From PALSA-610 sp038239145 (lineage in GTDB: Bacteria > Actinomycetota > Acidimicrobiia > IMCC26256 > PALSA-610), in assembly GCA_038239145.1 (NCBI GenBank), contig JBBSFB010000017.1:10524-74523 (forward strand): a DNA stretch of 64,000 nucleotides, read 5' to 3'. Positions 16,430-25,140 of the stretch are shown piece after piece. Under the pieces are notes generated by a model, which worked only from the letters and a program-made list of their open reading frames with translations, was not told the DNA's origin and ran no database searches. Position 1 is the first letter of the stretch. Each line of letters begins with the position of its first letter. The position numbers and the translations under genes were made by a program.

Positions 16430-17926
16430 TTACGCGGGGACGGGGCAGCGCGCGGGGTCGGGTTGCAATGGCGGTCCGTCGACCGAGCAGTACGTCTTCC
16501 GGGCACTGGCGCGTCCCCGCACGTGCGACCGCAGGCCGATGAAGCTCAGCGGTGCGGCCAGTGCGGCGACGATCGCGGCGATGACGAGCGCGACCCGGAA
16601 TGCGTGGGTCACTTCGTCGGCGCCGGACGCCGCGGTGAGCCCCGACACGACGGGCACCACGGCCAACGCGGCCAGGCCGGCGGTGCGCGCGATCGCGTTG
16701 TTGACGCCCGACGCGATGCTCACATGATCAGGGTCAACCGATCCCATGACGGTGGCCGTCAAAGGCGCGACGAACGTCACGAGGCCCAGGCCGAACACGA
16801 ACGCGCCGGGCAGCACGTCCGCGACCCAGGTGGCATGCGGACCGATCCGGGTCAAGAGCAAGAGACCCGCGCCCGCGAGGATCGGGCCGGCGGTCAGTTG
16901 CACTCGTGGACCGATCCGTTGGGCGAGGGCACCGGAGCGCGCCGAGAACGCGAACATCAAGAGCGTGGCGGGCAGTAACGCGATGCCCGCGCGCAGGGCC
17001 GACCAACCGACGGCGACCTGCAGCTCGTACACCACCAAGAAGAATGCCACTCCCAGCGCGCTGTAGAGCAAGACCGTCGCGAGGTTGGTGACCGTGAACT
17101 CGCGACTCCGGAACAGCGCGGGCGGCACGAGCGGATCGTGCGCGTGCCGCATGCGCCACACGAACGCGGCAATGCCGATCACGGCAATCACCCCGCCGCC
17201 GATCACGGCGATATCGGTCCACCCTCGCGGTCCGGCCTCGGTCAACGCCCACGTGGCCGCGCCCAAACTGAGCACGGCCAGGGCGGCGCCGACGAGATCG
17301 AGGCCCTTGGCTGCGTGCGGATCGCGGGTTTCCGGGACCGCGGCACGCGTACAGGCGATGACAAGCGCGGCGACGGGAACGTTGATCAGGAACGCCCACC
17401 GCCACCCGGGGCCGTCGACCAACCATCCTCCCACGAACGGGCCGATCGCGCCGGCGACACCGCCGAGGCCCGACCACGCACCGACCGCGGCGGCCCGATC
17501 GTCCTCGTGGAAGCTCGCCTGCAGGATCGCGAGGCTCCCCGGCGTCAACAGTGCGGCCCCGACTCCCTGCAACACTCGCGCGAAGACGAGGACCTCGATG
17601 TTCGGCGCCGCGCCGCACAGCAACGACGCCGCCGCGAACCAGACGGTCCCGATCACGAAGACGCGGCGGCGACCGAAACGGTCGCCGAGAGCGCCACCGA
17701 GGAGGATCAGCGACGCGAGCGCGAGCAGGTAACCGGTCAGCACCCACTGCAACCCGCTGACTGTCGCGTGAAAATCGGAACCGATGTGCGGGAGCGCAAC
17801 ATTGACGACCGTCGCGTCGAGCGCGGCCATGCCGCTCGCGCCAACGGTCGCGACGAGCGCGATCCGTCCTCGCGTCGAATGCAGTCGTAGGCCCTCGGGA
17901 GCGACGATCGCGTCGGGGGTGGCCAC
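16430..17926 (-). CDS. MFS drug exporter, DHA2 (EmrB/QacA) family
   Basis: A 498-residue membrane protein with about 14 hydrophobic helices. Motif A is GALGDRFGRRR and motif C is GPFVGGWLVDGPGWRW, which identify a proton-coupled antiporter for drugs or lipophilic compounds. It lies downstream of a decayed ABC exporter locus. No dedicated regulator is adjacent. Confidence 0.88.
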   Translation of the reverse strand: MATPDAIVAPEGLRLHSTRGRIALVATVGASGMAALDATVVNVALPHIGSDFHATVSGLQWVLTGYLLALASLILLGGALGDRFGRRRVFVIGTVWFAAASLLCGAAPNIEVLVFARVLQGVGAALLTPGSLAILQASFHEDDRAAAVGAWSGLGGVAGAIGPFVGGWLVDGPGWRWAFLINVPVAALVIACTRAAVPETRDPHAAKGLDLVGAALAVLSLGAATWALTEAGPRGWTDIAVIGGGVIAVIGIAAFVWRMRHAHDPLVPPALFRSREFTVTNLATVLLYSALGVAFFLVVYELQVAVGWSALRAGIALLPATLLMFAFSARSGALAQRIGPRVQLTAGPILAGAGLLLLTRIGPHATWVADVLPGAFVFGLGLVTFVAPLTATVMGSVDPDHVSIASGVNNAIARTAGLAALAVVPVVSGLTAASGADEVTHAFRVALVIAAIVAALAAPLSFIGLRSHVRGRASARKTYCSVDGPPLQPDPARCPVPA

Positions 17927-17995
17927 GTCGGAACCCTACCGACGAGCCGCGCGGGCCAAACGCGCCACCAACCTCGCGGGAGAACACAGCTAGCG

Positions 17996-18573
17996 CTACG
18001 GCGGGTCCCAACGGAAGCGTTGGGCCGCGACGAGCAGCGCCCCGATACCCCACGCCAACAGCACCGCCACGTGCGCGCCCGAGATCCCGCTTCCGTGCAC
18101 GGTCGGATCGAAGAGCGCGACCATCTGCTGGGCGAGGTGGCGGATCGGGAACACCGCTGCGATCCGCCCCGGCACCGACGCGTTCGCGATCGACCCGAAG
18201 ATGCCGGAGATGAACAGCAAGGGCGCGACGATGACCGCGTTCCCCACGATGCCCGACAGGAAACGACCGGCGGCAACGGTGTGCCCCGCACACGCTTCAA
18301 CACGCCCCGGTCGCGTCGGATCGAGATGGAGAACGCGAGATTCGAATAACACGCGGAGATCACACCGAACGCCACGATCGACGGCACGTAGTACTGCGCG
18401 AACTTCGCGCTCCCGTGCGCGAGCTGGATGCGGTTATTGCCGTTGATCGCGGCGAAGATCACGAGAAACATCAACGGGAACGCGGAGGTGAAGCCCGCCG
18501 ACGCCGGATTCCGCCAGAAGATCTTCCGCTCCCAACGAATCTGACGGAGCACCGCCGTCACCCGGCCCGTCAT
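17996..18573 (-). pseudogene. broken ABC-2 type exporter permease
   Basis: The frame from ATG 18573 reads as a normal ABC-2 permease N-terminus (IRWERKIFWRNP; ISIRRDRGVLKRVRGTPLPP). It then shifts at about 18265-18272 into the frame GRFLSGIVGNAV. Between GNAV and IVAPLLFISGIF about 70 residues usual for the family are missing, so there is also an internal deletion. The C-terminus AAVFPIRHLAQQMVALFDP is recognisable and ends at 17996. With the ATPase upstream also broken, the exporter must be dead. Confidence 0.85.
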
Positions 18574-18583
18574 GCCGAGCCCG

Positions 18584-19417
18584 TCACGGCGCGCTGTCTT
18601 CGTCGGTGTTTCCGATCAGCTGGAGCTAGACGTCCTCGAGCGACGGGCGGGCGACCGCGAGCCCTGCGAGCTCCTCGCCCCGTCCGATCGCCCACAGCGT
18701 GAGGTCGCGCAAGACCGCGGTCGGGTGCGCGGATCGCACTTGGGCGACACGCGCCGCTTCTTCTGTCGCCGCGACCGGAAGGTCGGACACGGCGACGCCC
18801 GCAGGAAGGTCGAATCGGATCGTCGCGATCGGCGAGCGCCTGGGCCTCCTCCATGTAGTGCGTCGTGGGGAGCACGGTCTTGCCGAGATCGCCGAGCCGG
18901 CGGATGACGTCCCACGCCTGGCGTCGGGCCGAGGGATCGAAGCCGGTCGTCGGCTCGTCGAGGAACAGGAGATCGGGATCACCGACGAGACCGAGCCCTA
19001 GGTGAGGCGTCGCTGTTGACCACCCGACAACGTCCGCACCCGGCTCGCAGCCTTCTCCCCGAGATCGACGAGCTCGATCACCTCGTCGACGGAGCGCGGC
19101 GTCGGGTAGTAGCCCGCGTACATCTCCAGCATCTCGCGCGCAGTCAGGTGCGGGTCGAAGCCGCCGGACTGCAGGACGATGCCGGTCCGGGTCCGGAACT
19201 CGGCGCCTCCGCTCGCAGGGTCGTGGCCGAGCACGCTCACGTCGCCCGCGTCGCGGATGCGGTATCCCTCGAGGATCTCGACCGTCGTCGTCTTGCCCGC
19301 ACTGTTCGGCCCGAGCACGGCGACCACTTCGCCTTCCGCTACGTCGAAGCTGAGATCGCGCACGGCGGCGAAATCGCCGTACGACTTGCGGAGCCCCCGG
19401 ACCTCGATCGCGTTCAC
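18584..19417 (-). pseudogene. broken ABC exporter ATP-binding protein
   Basis: The GTG at 19417 opens a normal NBD with Walker A GPNSAGKTTT and signature LSGGQQRRLT, then meets TAG at 18998-19000. Adding one base restores LGLVGDPDLLFLDEPTTGFD (Walker B) and TTHYMEEAQALADR. A second lesion at about 18830 (shift plus loss of about 25 residues) leads to a third frame, IRFDLPAGVAVSDL. That frame meets TAG where the family has Tyr (SLEDV-stop-LQLIGN), and the tail ends at 18584. Three independent disabling changes show real decay. Confidence 0.88.
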
Positions 19418-19452
19418 GCCGTCATACTCGCATCGACGCCCAGCGCGCTCGG

Positions 19453-20367
19453 TCAGGACGAGGCGACTGCCACCTGGGCGCGCCGGCTCGCGAGCCGGCG
19501 CCCGATCTTCCCGATGCGCGCGATGTGATGGACGATGCGCTCCCGCGCGATCTCGGCCTCCGGGCACAGGCCCTCGACCGTCTCGATTCCCCAGTGCCGC
19601 AGCACCACGGGTACAAGGACCTGGTCGTGGTGCAACACGAGGTCGTAAATGCCCTCGGAAGCGATCGCGTTGGCGTGCGCGGTGAAGTCGGGGATGCCGC
19701 CACCCGGCATCTCGAACGTACGCACTTGGCGCTCGATCGCACACATCGTCGCCGACGGGTCGATCTCGAGGGCGGCCGACACGAGGTCGCGGTAGAAGAG
19801 GTAATGGAGGTTCTCGTCTGCGGCGACGCGCGCCATGACGCGATAGCCCGACTCGTCGTCGAGGAGGTTGCCGGTGTTGCGATGCGAGATACGGGTGGCG
19901 AGCTCCTGCAGCGCGACGTACGCGAGCGTGTCGACCGCGGTGTCGGGCTGCGGCACCTGACCACCACAGACCTGCTGCATCCGGGCCCGTTCGAGTGCGT
20001 CGAGATCGACGGAGTGCGTCACCGCGATGTAGTCGCGAATCACGATCGCGTGCCGCATCTCCTCGGCCGTCCACCGCTTTGCCCACTCCCGCCAAATGTC
20101 GTTCGCGAACATCCGGTTGATCGTCTCGAAGTAATACGGAAGGTTGTCCTCGGTGAGGAGATTGACGATGAGCGCGCTGCGCACCCCGGGCCGCAGTGGC
20201 GAGCTCGCTTCGTCGAAGTCGCCGCGCGGATCGGTCTCGACCGCGCGCTCCCACGGGATCAGGTCGTGGGGCATCCACGACTTCGTGGTGGCCAAGTGGC
20301 GCTCGAACAGCCGCTCGACCTCGGGCGTGAGGATCTCGACCAGATCGCGTTGGCTCGTGAGGGTCAT
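19453..20367 (-). CDS. desA: acyl-[acyl-carrier-protein] desaturase (soluble diiron)
   Basis: A 304-residue member of the plant-type stearoyl-ACP desaturase family. It introduces a cis double bond into acyl chains using O2 and ferredoxin. Iron ligands lie in LLTEDNLPYYF, AEEMRH (ExxH) and ADENLH. It is soluble, with no membrane helices. A 26-bp perfect palindrome sits 5 bp before the ATG, so it is probably repressor-controlled, as expected for fatty-acid genes. Confidence 0.88.
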   Translation of the reverse strand: MTLTSQRDLVEILTPEVERLFERHLATTKSWMPHDLIPWERAVETDPRGDFDEASSPLRPGVRSALIVNLLTEDNLPYYFETINRMFANDIWREWAKRWTAEEMRHAIVIRDYIAVTHSVDLDALERARMQQVCGGQVPQPDTAVDTLAYVALQELATRISHRNTGNLLDDESGYRVMARVAADENLHYLFYRDLVSAALEIDPSATMCAIERQVRTFEMPGGGIPDFTAHANAIASEGIYDLVLHHDQVLVPVVLRHWGIETVEGLCPEAEIARERIVHHIARIGKIGRRLASRRAQVAVASS

Positions 20368-20372
20368 GACCC

Positions 20373-20398
20373 AAGCCTACCTACCCGTAGGTAGGCTT
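20373..20398. promoter_or_regulatory. 26-bp perfect palindrome upstream of the desaturase
   Basis: AAGCCTACCTAC (20373-20384), CC, and GTAGGTAGGCTT (20387-20398) form a perfect inverted repeat with 12-bp arms. A TATGGT hexamer on the minus strand (20402-20407) sits just upstream, so bound protein would cover the transcription start. The size and position fit a TetR-family operator. A further 12-bp palindrome, GGGTCATGACCC (20361-20372), spans the start codon. Confidence 0.75.
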
Positions 20399-20475
20399 TA
20401 AACCATAGGCGACCGCCGCGTCCGGAACTCGCCGGGAGGCGCCCCCTTCGCGACCGGAGTCGGTACGTTCGGGCC

Positions 20476-21072
20476 ATGATCATCATCGTCGCGGCGCTCA
20501 AAGGCGGGGTCGGCAAGACCACGACCTCGGTTTATCTGTCGGCGCTGGCGGCAGCCCGGCGGCCCGCCACCCTGATCGACGCCGATCCGCAGGCCAGTGC
20601 CGCCGACTGGATCGAGAGCACCGAGGACGAGTACCTCGAACGGGTGAGCCTGATCGAGGCGCCCACCGATCGGCTTTTGCTGAAGGCGCTCGAGAAAATC
20701 GACGCCGAGGAGGTCGCGGTGGTTGACACGCCGCCTGGCAACGAACGACTGCTCGCCAAGGCCATCGAAAAAGCCGACGTCGTCGTCGTGCCGACCCGCA
20801 TCGGCGGCGTCGAGACAGCACGGGTCGAAGCCGTCCTCGACCTCGTGCCCCACAAGCTTCCGGTCGGTCTCGTGATCTCCTCCGCGCGCACGTACACGCG
20901 CGACTACCAAGAGGTTGTCGACGCGTGGACGGAAGCGAACGTCGCGGTTTGGGGCAGCGTGCCCGAGCGGGTGTCGATCGCATCCGGTCCGGAAGCGCCG
21001 TTGTCGCCCGACGGTATCGACGCCTACCGGACCGTGTGGCGGCGCGCGCTGCGGGCAGTGCGCGAGGGCTAA
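20476..21072 (+). CDS. ParA/MinD-like ATPase
   Basis: A 198-residue orphan P-loop ATPase with the deviant Walker A KGGVGKTTTSVYL at 9-21, LIDADPQASAADW (A' motif) and VVDTPPG (Walker B). No ParB or parS is next to it, so it is probably not a chromosome or plasmid partition pair. Small stand-alone ParA-like proteins position other cargo. The stop overlaps the convergent amidohydrolase gene by 4 bp. Confidence 0.82.
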   Translation: MIIIVAALKGGVGKTTTSVYLSALAAARRPATLIDADPQASAADWIESTEDEYLERVSLIEAPTDRLLLKALEKIDAEEVAVVDTPPGNERLLAKAIEKADVVVVPTRIGGVETARVEAVLDLVPHKLPVGLVISSARTYTRDYQEVVDAWTEANVAVWGSVPERVSIASGPEAPLSPDGIDAYRTVWRRALRAVREG

Positions 21073-22256
21073 CCGATCGATATCTCGCGCCGGTCGAGCA
21101 CCGGGCCGAGGAGATCGGTGAAGTTGTCGACGTAGAACTTGTCGCGCCGCGCGCCGTCGATCGCGCTCGCGTCCATGCTGCGCTCGAAGCGCGCGATCGG
21201 ATTGCGGCCACCCTCGACGTGGGGGAAGTCCGACGAGAACATGCAAACGTCAGGCCCGGCGTTCGCGATCGTCCAACCCGTGTCCTCGTGCGGATACGGA
21301 GTCACACGCACTTGTCGCTGCACGTACTCGCTCGGGCGCAGGTCCATCTCCTGCAGTCGGGTTTCGTTCTTCCGGAACGCTTCGTGTGCAGAATCGAGCG
21401 AGCGCATCCAGCCGGGCACCCAGGTGGCCCCAAGCTCGATAACGCCTATACGCAAGGCCGGATGCCGCATCAACACGCCGTCGATGATCAGTGCGTTCAG
21501 CGTCTGCATCACCGGGAGCGGGATCGACATGTAGTCGATCGACTTGAAGTTCGTGTCGCCGCCGTGGAAGTCGGGCACCGCCGGCCGACCATTGTCGAAG
21601 AAGTCGGGTGACATCACGTTGGCACCCGCACCCGCGACGTGCAGCACGACGGGCACGCCGGCGTGTGCGCACGCGTCCCACATCGGCTCGAGCGCGAGGT
21701 GGCTCGGCGAATGACCCGCGGGATACTGACCGATCCACACGGCCGCGCTGCCGGCGTCGATCGCTTCGGTGGTGAGCGCAACTGCAGCCGAGGTGTCCCC
21801 GACCGGCACGACCGTCACGGGAAGCAACCGCGAGTCGACCGAACACCAGTCGAGCACGGCGCGGTGTTGCGCGCGCGCGACCGTCACTGCCATCTTGTGA
21901 TCGCCGTCGCGATCGAACCGCAACGCGTGTGGACTCGTGAAAGTGTCGAACACGAGTTGGCTCGAGAACCCCAGGAGGTCGAGCGCGGCGGGACGATCGG
22001 AGTTCAGGAACGAACCCGTCGCGAGGAAGTTCTTGCGCAGCGTGATCTGCGTGGCATCGTCGGCCCGGTAGGTCGGGTCCCGATGCTTCGCGGCCGCCCG
22101 TTCGACCGAATCCTGCGGCGTCGTGTCCTCGTTCGCGTCGGTCCAGACGCGGGGGAACCGTTCGCGCGCGCCGGCTTCGAGGTAGGGCTCGAGCCAGTTC
22201 GCCGGCTCCATGATGTGCGAGTCGGCGTCGTGCATCGGTCTTGTCGCGTAGGGCAC
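21069..22256 (-). CDS. amidohydrolase-2 family metal-dependent hydrolase
   Basis: A 395-residue TIM-barrel protein of the amidohydrolase 2 / ACMSD-like group. The N-terminal metal motif is modified (HDADSHIMEP near 9-18), followed by conserved FDTFTSPHAL, GVPVVLHVAGAG and the late FSSDFPHVEGGRNP, which carries the last Asp/His. Such enzymes are decarboxylases or hydrolases of aromatic-type substrates. ATG 22256 is used; an internal ATG at 22235 lies just before the motif. It is divergent from padR. Confidence 0.8.
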   Translation of the reverse strand: MPYATRPMHDADSHIMEPANWLEPYLEAGARERFPRVWTDANEDTTPQDSVERAAAKHRDPTYRADDATQITLRKNFLATGSFLNSDRPAALDLLGFSSQLVFDTFTSPHALRFDRDGDHKMAVTVARAQHRAVLDWCSVDSRLLPVTVVPVGDTSAAVALTTEAIDAGSAAVWIGQYPAGHSPSHLALEPMWDACAHAGVPVVLHVAGAGANVMSPDFFDNGRPAVPDFHGGDTNFKSIDYMSIPLPVMQTLNALIIDGVLMRHPALRIGVIELGATWVPGWMRSLDSAHEAFRKNETRLQEMDLRPSEYVQRQVRVTPYPHEDTGWTIANAGPDVCMFSSDFPHVEGGRNPIARFERSMDASAIDGARRDKFYVDNFTDLLGPVLDRREISIG

Positions 22257-22351
22257 GCCGCGGGACGCTAATTGCTTGCTCGGGCCCCCGCCAGGGGTAC
22301 CCGGCCGATAATGCTCTTCTCCTAATACTCTGATTCTGATATTCTGTGGAG

Positions 22352-23011
22352 ATGACCGTACGGAACCGGGCCAATCCGCTCGCTCTGGCGATCCTGTGCT
22401 GCCTGCAGGAGCGGCCGATGCACCCGTACGAGGTGGCGCAGACGCTGCGGAGCCGGGCCAAGCACGAGTCGATCCGGCTCAACTACGGCTCGCTCTACAG
22501 CGTCGTCGAGGGGCTCGCGGGCCGAGGCCTGATCCAACCCCAGGAGACCGTGCGGGAGGGCAAGCGACCCGAACGGACCGTCTACGCGATCACCGCGCTC
22601 GGGATCCGTGAGCTCTCCGACTGGCTCTCCGAGCTCGTCTCGACGCCGTCCAAGGAGTACCTCCGGTTCGAGGCCGCGCTATCCCTGCTCCCCGGGCTGC
22701 CGCCCGACGAGGCCCTCGACCTTCTCCGTCTCCGCGCCAACGCGCTCGAGCTCCGGCTGCGCCAATCGGAAGCGGCGCACGCGCTCGCGCACGACCAGGG
22801 TCTGCCCCGCCTGTTCATGCTCGAGAACGAGTACGGCGACGCCCTGCTGCGGGCCGAGCTCGACTTCGTGGACGCCCTCGTCACCGACCTTGAGAACGGC
22901 AAGCTCGATGGCCTCGACGAGTGGCGGGGCTGGTACGTGGACGAGGCGAGCACGCGCCAATGGTTTCCAACCGACGCGACGGGGTCTCCGACCGAGGAGA
23001 ACAAGAAATGA
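22352..23011 (+). CDS. PadR family transcriptional regulator
   Basis: About 219 residues. The winged helix is at 8-85 (LALAILCCLQERPMHPYEVAQTL; LNYGSLYSVVEGLAGRGLI), then a helical dimerisation domain with LPGLPPDEALDLL. PadR proteins usually repress a neighbouring multidrug ABC operon. Here the operon behind it is reduced to a permease remnant, so the regulator may be orphaned. ATG 22352 is chosen over GTG 22346 (GTGGAG resembles its ribosome site). The AT-rich stretch before the start (TACTCTGATTCTGATATTCT) is a candidate operator. Confidence 0.85.
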   Translation: MTVRNRANPLALAILCCLQERPMHPYEVAQTLRSRAKHESIRLNYGSLYSVVEGLAGRGLIQPQETVREGKRPERTVYAITALGIRELSDWLSELVSTPSKEYLRFEAALSLLPGLPPDEALDLLRLRANALELRLRQSEAAHALAHDQGLPRLFMLENEYGDALLRAELDFVDALVTDLENGKLDGLDEWRGWYVDEASTRQWFPTDATGSPTEENKK

Positions 23012-23014
23012 CAC

Positions 23015-23719
23015 CACTGGTCGAGGCTCGCGGTCGTGGGCACGATCCAGGGCGCGATGTTCCTGCTGATCTTCCGCTACGTCTTCGGCGGCGCGATCGG
23101 GACCGGCAACGTGTCGTACGTCGACTTCCTCGTCCCGGGTTTCGTTCTCACCGGCGTGTTGTTCTCCGGATCGAGCGCGGCATCGGGCGTCGCCCAGGAT
23201 CCCGAAGCCGGGTTCATCAACCGGCTGCGATCGCTGCCGATCCCCCGCAGCAGCGTGATGGCCGGCCGCGCCCTCGGCGACACGATCACCGCGACGTGGG
23301 GTCTCGTGATCACCACCGCGACCGGCTTCGCAGTGGGGTTCCGGCTCCATGCGAGCATCGTCCACGCGCTCGCGGCATTCGGCCTCTGCATCGTGGCCGC
23401 GTACGCGTTCGCGTTCATCTTCATCGGGCTCGTGTCCGGCACCGCCCAGGCCAGAGCATCTCGCTGCTGGTGTTCCCGCTGACCTTCGTCTCGAGCGGAT
23501 ACGTTCCGGTGGCGAGCATGCCCGGCTGATGCAGCCGTTCGCCAACAACCAAGCGATCACGGTGCTGGTCAATGCGGTCCGGTCGCTGGTGCTCGGCGCC
23601 GATACCGGGAGCCACCTCCCCCGCTCGACCGGGTACTACGTGGGCGCCACGTTCCTCTGGGCGCCGCCATCCGCCTCGTCTTCGGCGCCCTCTCGATCCT
23701 CAGGTACCGCAAGGGCTGA
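23015..23719 (+). pseudogene. broken DrrB-like ABC-2 permease
   Basis: The remnant begins abruptly at HWSRLAVVGTIQGAMFLLIF right after the padR stop, so its own start, about 30 N-terminal residues and the ATPase gene expected before it are gone. Readable blocks are FRYVFGGAIGTGNVSYVDFLVPG, then QSISLLVFPLTFVSSGYVPV in another frame, then MQPFANNQAITVLVNAVRSL in a third, and FGALSILRYRKG in a fourth segment. Single-base losses lie at about 23450, 23527 and 23665. It ends at TGA 23717-23719. Confidence 0.85.
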
Positions 23720-23771
23720 GCCCCGAGGTCGCTCGCGCAGGCCGGTGGCCGGGACGTTTGGCCTGTTCAGC

Positions 23772-23812
23772 TATTATGAGGGCTCGGGTCCCACGCATCC
23801 TGCCGGGACCCG
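23772..23812 (+). promoter_or_regulatory. promoter and 5' hairpin of the DEAD-box helicase
   Basis: TATTAT at 23772-23777 is a strong -10 element. An 8-bp perfect stem, CGGGTCCC (23785-23792) and GGGACCCG (23805-23812) with a 12-nt loop, would start almost at the mRNA 5' end. About 75 nt of leader remain before the GTG. Structured leaders are common in front of cold-induced RNA helicases; that role here is inferred. Confidence 0.5.
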
Positions 23813-23886
23813 CGGCCGTCCCTCACCTGTTTCCGTTCGGAGATGCCGAGGATCGGCCTCCGAAACGTCGTACAGGTTGGAGAAAC

Positions 23887-25065
23887 GTGACCACATTCAA
23901 AGAGCTCGGCCTTCGCGCCGAGATCGTCGACGCCCTCGCGGAACAAGGCATCAACGAGCCGTTCCCCGTCCAGGCCGCCACCATCGAGGACGCGCTCGCG
24001 GGACGCGACGTCTGCGGCAAGGCCAAGACCGGCTCGGGCAAGACGCTCGCCTTCGGTCTGCCCGCGATCCAGACCACCGAAGCCTCGAAGCCCGGCCACC
24101 CGACCGCGCTCGTGCTCGTCCCCACCCGTGAGCTCGCCAAGCAGGTCGTCGACGTGCTGAGCCCGATCGGCAAGCAAATCGGTGTACGCGTCGCCGCGTT
24201 CTACGGCGGCACGTCGATGGACCGCCAAATCCGCAACCTCTCCCGCCGGATCGAGGTTGCCGTCGCCACTCCGGGTCGTCTCATCGACCTGCTCGAGCGC
24301 GGTGAGCTCGACCTCGACCAAGTCGGGATCCTCATCATCGACGAAGCCGACCGCATGGCCGACATGGGTTTCCTGCCCCAGGTCGAATGGATCATGCGCA
24401 AGGTCCCCAACGACCGCCAGACGCTGTTGTTCTCGGCCACACTCGACCGCGAGGTCGACGTGTTGGTGCGGCGCTACATGCACGACCCGGTCGTGCACGA
24501 AGTCGTCTCCGAGGAGCAGGACGTCGAGGACATGCTGCACCGCTTCTTGAAGGTGCACGAGCTCGACCGCATCAAGGTGCTCGCCGCGATCTCCGAAGGG
24601 GTCTCCCGCACGATGGTGTTCGTGCGCACCAAGCGTGGCGCCGACAAGCTCGTGTCGCAGCTGAAGCGCGAAGGCGTCTCGGCCGGCGCGATCCACGGCG
24701 ACCTCCGCCAGTCGGCGCGCGAGAAGGCGCTCAAGGACTTCCAGAACGACGAGCACGGGGTGCTGGTCGCGACCGACGTTGCCGCCCGCGGCATCCACGT
24801 CGACGACGTCGATGTGGTCGTGCACTACGACCCGCCGGAGGAGCACAAGTCGTACGTGCACCGCTCGGGCCGCACGGCCCGCGCCGGGAACGAAGGCATG
24901 GTCGTGACGTTCGTGCTCTGGGATCAGGAGCTCGAGGTCGAGCGGCTCCAGCGCAGGCTCGGGATGCGAGAGCCGATCATCGAGGTCTTCTCGAATGATC
25001 CCCGCCTCGCGAACCTCGTGGCCCTCGACGGTCCGGCGCCCCGGCGCAAGACCGCCCTCGTCTGA
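23887..25065 (+). CDS. DEAD-box ATP-dependent RNA helicase
   Basis: A 392-residue core helicase that unwinds short RNA duplexes in the cytoplasm. The motifs are the Q motif FPVQAATI, Walker A KAKTGSGKT, PTRELA, TPGR, DEAD (IIDEADRMADMGF), SAT, ARGIHVDDVD and HRSGRTARAG. There is no C-terminal RNA-binding extension, so it resembles RhlE-type minimal helicases. GTG 23887 follows TTGGAGAAAC and begins the conserved TTFKELGL. An upstream extension in the same frame has no homology. Confidence 0.92.
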   Translation: MTTFKELGLRAEIVDALAEQGINEPFPVQAATIEDALAGRDVCGKAKTGSGKTLAFGLPAIQTTEASKPGHPTALVLVPTRELAKQVVDVLSPIGKQIGVRVAAFYGGTSMDRQIRNLSRRIEVAVATPGRLIDLLERGELDLDQVGILIIDEADRMADMGFLPQVEWIMRKVPNDRQTLLFSATLDREVDVLVRRYMHDPVVHEVVSEEQDVEDMLHRFLKVHELDRIKVLAAISEGVSRTMVFVRTKRGADKLVSQLKREGVSAGAIHGDLRQSAREKALKDFQNDEHGVLVATDVAARGIHVDDVDVVVHYDPPEEHKSYVHRSGRTARAGNEGMVVTFVLWDQELEVERLQRRLGMREPIIEVFSNDPRLANLVALDGPAPRRKTALV

Positions 25066-25126
25066 ACCGGGCGCGAGACCGCCCTCGTCCGACCCAAACG
25101 CTCCGGGAACACACCGGTCCGGCCGG

Positions 25127-25132
25127 TACCAT
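25127..25132 (+). promoter_or_regulatory. -10 element for a leaderless bpa transcript
   Basis: TACCAT lies 8 nt before the GTG of bpa, and no Shine-Dalgarno is present. This spacing places the transcription start at or next to the start codon. The same layout is seen at 42263-42275 and 59605-59617. Confidence 0.45.
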
Positions 25133-25140
25133 TCGCAATC

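Noticed and set aside
16420..16437. Terminator hairpin between DUF5996 and the MFS gene
   Set aside because: The 5-bp CCGCG/CGCGG stem with an 8-nt loop lies partly inside the MFS coding end and lacks a T-tract. Expected by chance at this GC content.
19418..20374. Long frame upstream of the ABC ATPase remnant
   Set aside because: It is the out-of-frame shadow of the acyl-ACP desaturase gene on the same strand. The ATPase begins at GTG 19417.
20476..21072. Chromosome or plasmid partition locus
   Set aside because: The ParA-like ATPase has no ParB neighbour, no parS-like sites and no replication genes nearby, so it is treated as an orphan ATPase.
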